Assembly: GCA_030148865.1 (NCBI GenBank)
Contig: JASBSR010000031.1
Location: forward strand, 40,810 to 104,809
DNA: 64,000 bases
Source of the DNA: Gammaproteobacteria bacterium
GTDB taxonomy: Bacteria; Pseudomonadota; Gammaproteobacteria; SZUA-229
Direction: 5' to 3'
The notes below the pieces were generated by a model that was not told where the DNA came from, ran no database searches, and saw nothing but the letters and a program-made list of their open reading frames with translations. Below are positions 62,147 to 64,000 of this stretch, piece after piece. A program made the translations under genes and the position numbers. Numbering within the stretch: the stretch's first letter is position 1; each line of letters opens with the position of its first letter.

Positions 62147-62262
62147 GAAAAGTTTACTTTGAACCTGATTTAACAGGGTTTTATTGTTAATTGGGAAGTA
62201 TAATAAACCGAATGACAAATGAATATGCTATGTGGTGCATCGTTGAGCCCTTGTCTTGCCTG

Positions 62263-63129
62263 TCACCGTCCTAAATAGGCCGCTGTCACCTGCTCCCGCT
62301 CATGCCCCAGTTCCCGGCTGATGGTGAGCCGGGCCTCGCGATCCCGCTCGCGCTGCTCCAGGGTGAAGGCCTTGGTTTCCGGTCCACCGGCGGCCGGGCA
62401 TTGCCAGCCGGTCAGTTCCTCGTAGCGGTTCTGGGCATAGGCGTGGCGCAGGCCGTGCATGTGGGAGAGCCCGGCGCGCAGGGTGTTGCCTTCGTAGACG
62501 CGCAGTTGATGCACGTAGTTGCGGTTGCTCGGGATCAGCGAGCCGAACCCGGCCAGCCGACGCGCCCTGTCGAGCACATCGCGCTGAACTTCGGTACGGA
62601 CCGGGATGACCCGCTCCCGGCCGCCTTTTGTCCAGCTCGCCTTGAGTACGATATGGTCACCCTGGTCGGCAAAGCTCGGTTGAAACTTCATCGCCTCTTC
62701 GCGGCGCAGGCCAAAGGCCTGCTGCAGTTCTAAACTCATGCGGATGTATTCATCGCGGACCTTGTCCAGTTGCGATTGGGTGACGAACTTGGCCTTGGAA
62801 TCGTTGGTAATAAAGCGCCGATCCGGAATGCCGTAGTGCTCGTTGGATCGCGCCACTACGTTCTGCTTGTCGACCTTGTGCGCCCACCAGCGGATCACGG
62901 CCATGCGGTTTTTGATCGTGCCGATGGAAAGGCCCTGGCCAAACCAATGTTTGACCAGGGCCTCGATGTGTTTGGGTTTCAGGGATCGATCGGTCATATT
63001 GCGATAGCCGAGGTCGTGGAGTTCGTTGGCCGCCAGCGTCAGCATGCGCTCGCGATTAACCTGGGTGGCATAGCTGCCTTCCCGACACTGGCGGCAAAGT
63101 TTTTTCAGTTGGTAGTTCAGGTCTCTCAT
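62263..63129 (-). CDS. Tyrosine recombinase (phage/ICE-type integrase)
   Basis: 288 aa. SAM-like N-terminal domain (about 1-95) and catalytic domain with the recombinase residues: Arg in AFGLRREEAMKF, Lys in SWTKGGRERVIP, HGLRH (HxxR), His in RELGHEREQ and the nucleophile Tyr in TAAYLGR. This compact form resembles integrases of integrative elements. It lies at the right end of the minus-strand defence island and is the only mobility gene found. No att repeat was identified. Confidence 0.88.
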   Translation of the reverse strand: MRDLNYQLKKLCRQCREGSYATQVNRERMLTLAANELHDLGYRNMTDRSLKPKHIEALVKHWFGQGLSIGTIKNRMAVIRWWAHKVDKQNVVARSNEHYGIPDRRFITNDSKAKFVTQSQLDKVRDEYIRMSLELQQAFGLRREEAMKFQPSFADQGDHIVLKASWTKGGRERVIPVRTEVQRDVLDRARRLAGFGSLIPSNRNYVHQLRVYEGNTLRAGLSHMHGLRHAYAQNRYEELTGWQCPAAGGPETKAFTLEQRERDREARLTISRELGHEREQVTAAYLGR

Positions 63130-63861
63130 AGTGTTCTCGCTTTCTGGTTAGTGTTTCTGACCTACCTGGCAGCCGTAGCTGACAAGTCCGTTTGCACGGA
63201 ACGGTCATGGGACACAACGCCCAATCGACCTGACGATGCCTGTTCAGAGGCAACGCGGGCTTTCCTCAGTTGAGGCAGACCCCGCGCAGTCCAACATGCC
63301 CGAGCACGGGCGTTCATTGAGTGTGGTTAAACACCTCCTTTGAAGTAGGCAGGATAATCCTGCGGTTTGTGAAAGATGAGCACGGCAAGACAATAGCCAG
63401 AAGCCATCACAAAGCATGTGCTCGTGGGTTGAAACAGGCGGATGCCTGCTGGGTAGAACAGACCCGGAGGGTTGTTCTGATGTGGAAGATGGATCGCGGC
63501 TTGCGCCGATGCACCATTACACGATCCGATGGTGCCTTGGTTGCCACTTTGCCGTAGTGGCCACGGATAAAACTAATTGCGTGCATAGAGTATAGGCGAG
63601 TGCTGTCTGCTAATCACGGTTAAAACCCACCAACTATCCGCATGGTTTACACCGTAATCCACGCGGCATTCGCGCATCCACAGATAAATTGCCCGCACGC
63701 TACTCACTTAGACCCCGATTGCATCCGCGTCACTACCGCGCTTCGCTGTGTAGTGACACGGACGCTCGCACACTGCAAAACACTGCGCCAGTCTTGCGAC
63801 TGTCACACTGTTTGCATCTAAGCATTCGGCCGACCTTCGGTACACGGCTGAGGCGGAGTGG
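63130..63861. other. Gene-free region beside the integrase
   Basis: 732 bp with no convincing gene. A 78-aa GTG-initiated frame at 63321-63557 has no ribosome binding site and no recognisable family. Short hairpins are present (tccgt/acgga at about 63188-63201; cccg/cggg at about 63300-63311). The region may contain the integrase promoter and an attachment site, but none is identifiable by eye. Confidence 0.4.
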
Positions 63862-64000
63862 TTACAGTGTAACCGCTCCGGCCTTGCGTGCCTGCGCAAT
63901 CTGATCGGCGTATTTGGGCGTGAACTCACCCTGCTGCATGCGGTTGACCAGGGCGCGCAGATAGCCCAATGGCGAGCTGCGGATCGCTCCCGCTGCGATG
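63862..64000 (-). CDS. C-terminal fragment of an unknown protein, cut by window edge
   Basis: 46 codons run from the window edge to TAA at 63862-63864, in a frame containing SPLGYLRALVNRMQQGEFT and KYADQIAQARKAG. This amphipathic end resembles C-termini of replication-type proteins on integrative elements, but the fragment is too short to name. A near-palindrome ggttacagtgtaacc overlaps the stop codon. Confidence 0.5.
   Translation of the reverse strand, partial: IAAGAIRSSPLGYLRALVNRMQQGEFTPKYADQIAQARKAGAVTL

Noticed and set aside
63321..63557. 78-aa gene beside the integrase
   Set aside because: GTG start without ribosome binding site, no recognisable domain, and composition not clearly coding.

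Overview
The window reads as a gammaproteobacterial chromosome segment from an aerobic, respiratory organism. The evidence is an aa3-type cytochrome c oxidase with a cytochrome c domain fused to subunit II, OxyR, a di-haem cytochrome c peroxidase, an mfd-csiV pair and RapA. A SulP transporter next to a divergent LysR regulator and the many periplasmic cytochromes would fit a chemolithotroph or autotroph, but nothing here proves that. No species can be named from the sequence.

Layout. 1-2190: end of a ctaC-ctaD operon on the minus strand. 2433-5317: LysR regulator divergent from a SulP transporter whose first ATG is followed by an in-frame stop. 5454-9402: oxyR, then a peroxidase / Tat phosphoesterase / cytochrome c operon. 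9621-11068: an orphan EGKCG-repeat RiPP-type precursor (HvfA-like) followed by an ECF sigma factor and its zinc-finger anti-sigma. 11368-21476: a ten-gene operon with a flavin oxidoreductase and a complex I-like set A-B-D-H-J-K-L-M-N. There is no NADH module, no NuoC and no NuoI; the NuoB-like subunit has lost its Fe-S ligands, and the B- and D-like subunits carry four near-identical heavy-metal-binding repeats. 21540-37558: a permease, mfd, csiV, a two-component system with a PepSY protein, a surface protein, an unknown membrane/VWA pair and rapA, then tRNA-Asp.

38453-63129 is a defence island, entirely on the minus strand, bracketed by two AbiE toxin-antitoxin pairs, with a tyrosine recombinase at the right end. 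In transcription order it runs abiEi-abiEii, hsdM-hsdS, an RloC/PrrC-like ATPase, a Hachiman-like pair, a Kiwa-like pair, ImmA/IrrE + DUF4411 PIN, RecQ-phosphoribosyltransferase + DprA, hsdR, an unknown gene, abiEi-abiEii. Four of the modules start exactly at an hsdS stop codon: the genuine hsdS tail before rloC, and three further, diverged hsdS 3' ends before hamA, kwaA and immA. The three extra tails are fused to N-terminal stubs of other genes (an hsdR stub, a DUF262/GmrS stub and an unidentified one). This suggests that defence modules accumulated stepwise between hsdS and hsdR using the conserved hsdS 3' end as the junction.

The strongest leads are (1) the hsdS-tail scars, (2) the complex I-like machine with metal-binding repeats and lost Fe-S ligands, split by a single in-frame stop, (3) the orphan HvfA-like precursor, and (4) the RecQ-PRTase/DprA pair. 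All family names come from reading motifs by eye; no database search was run.
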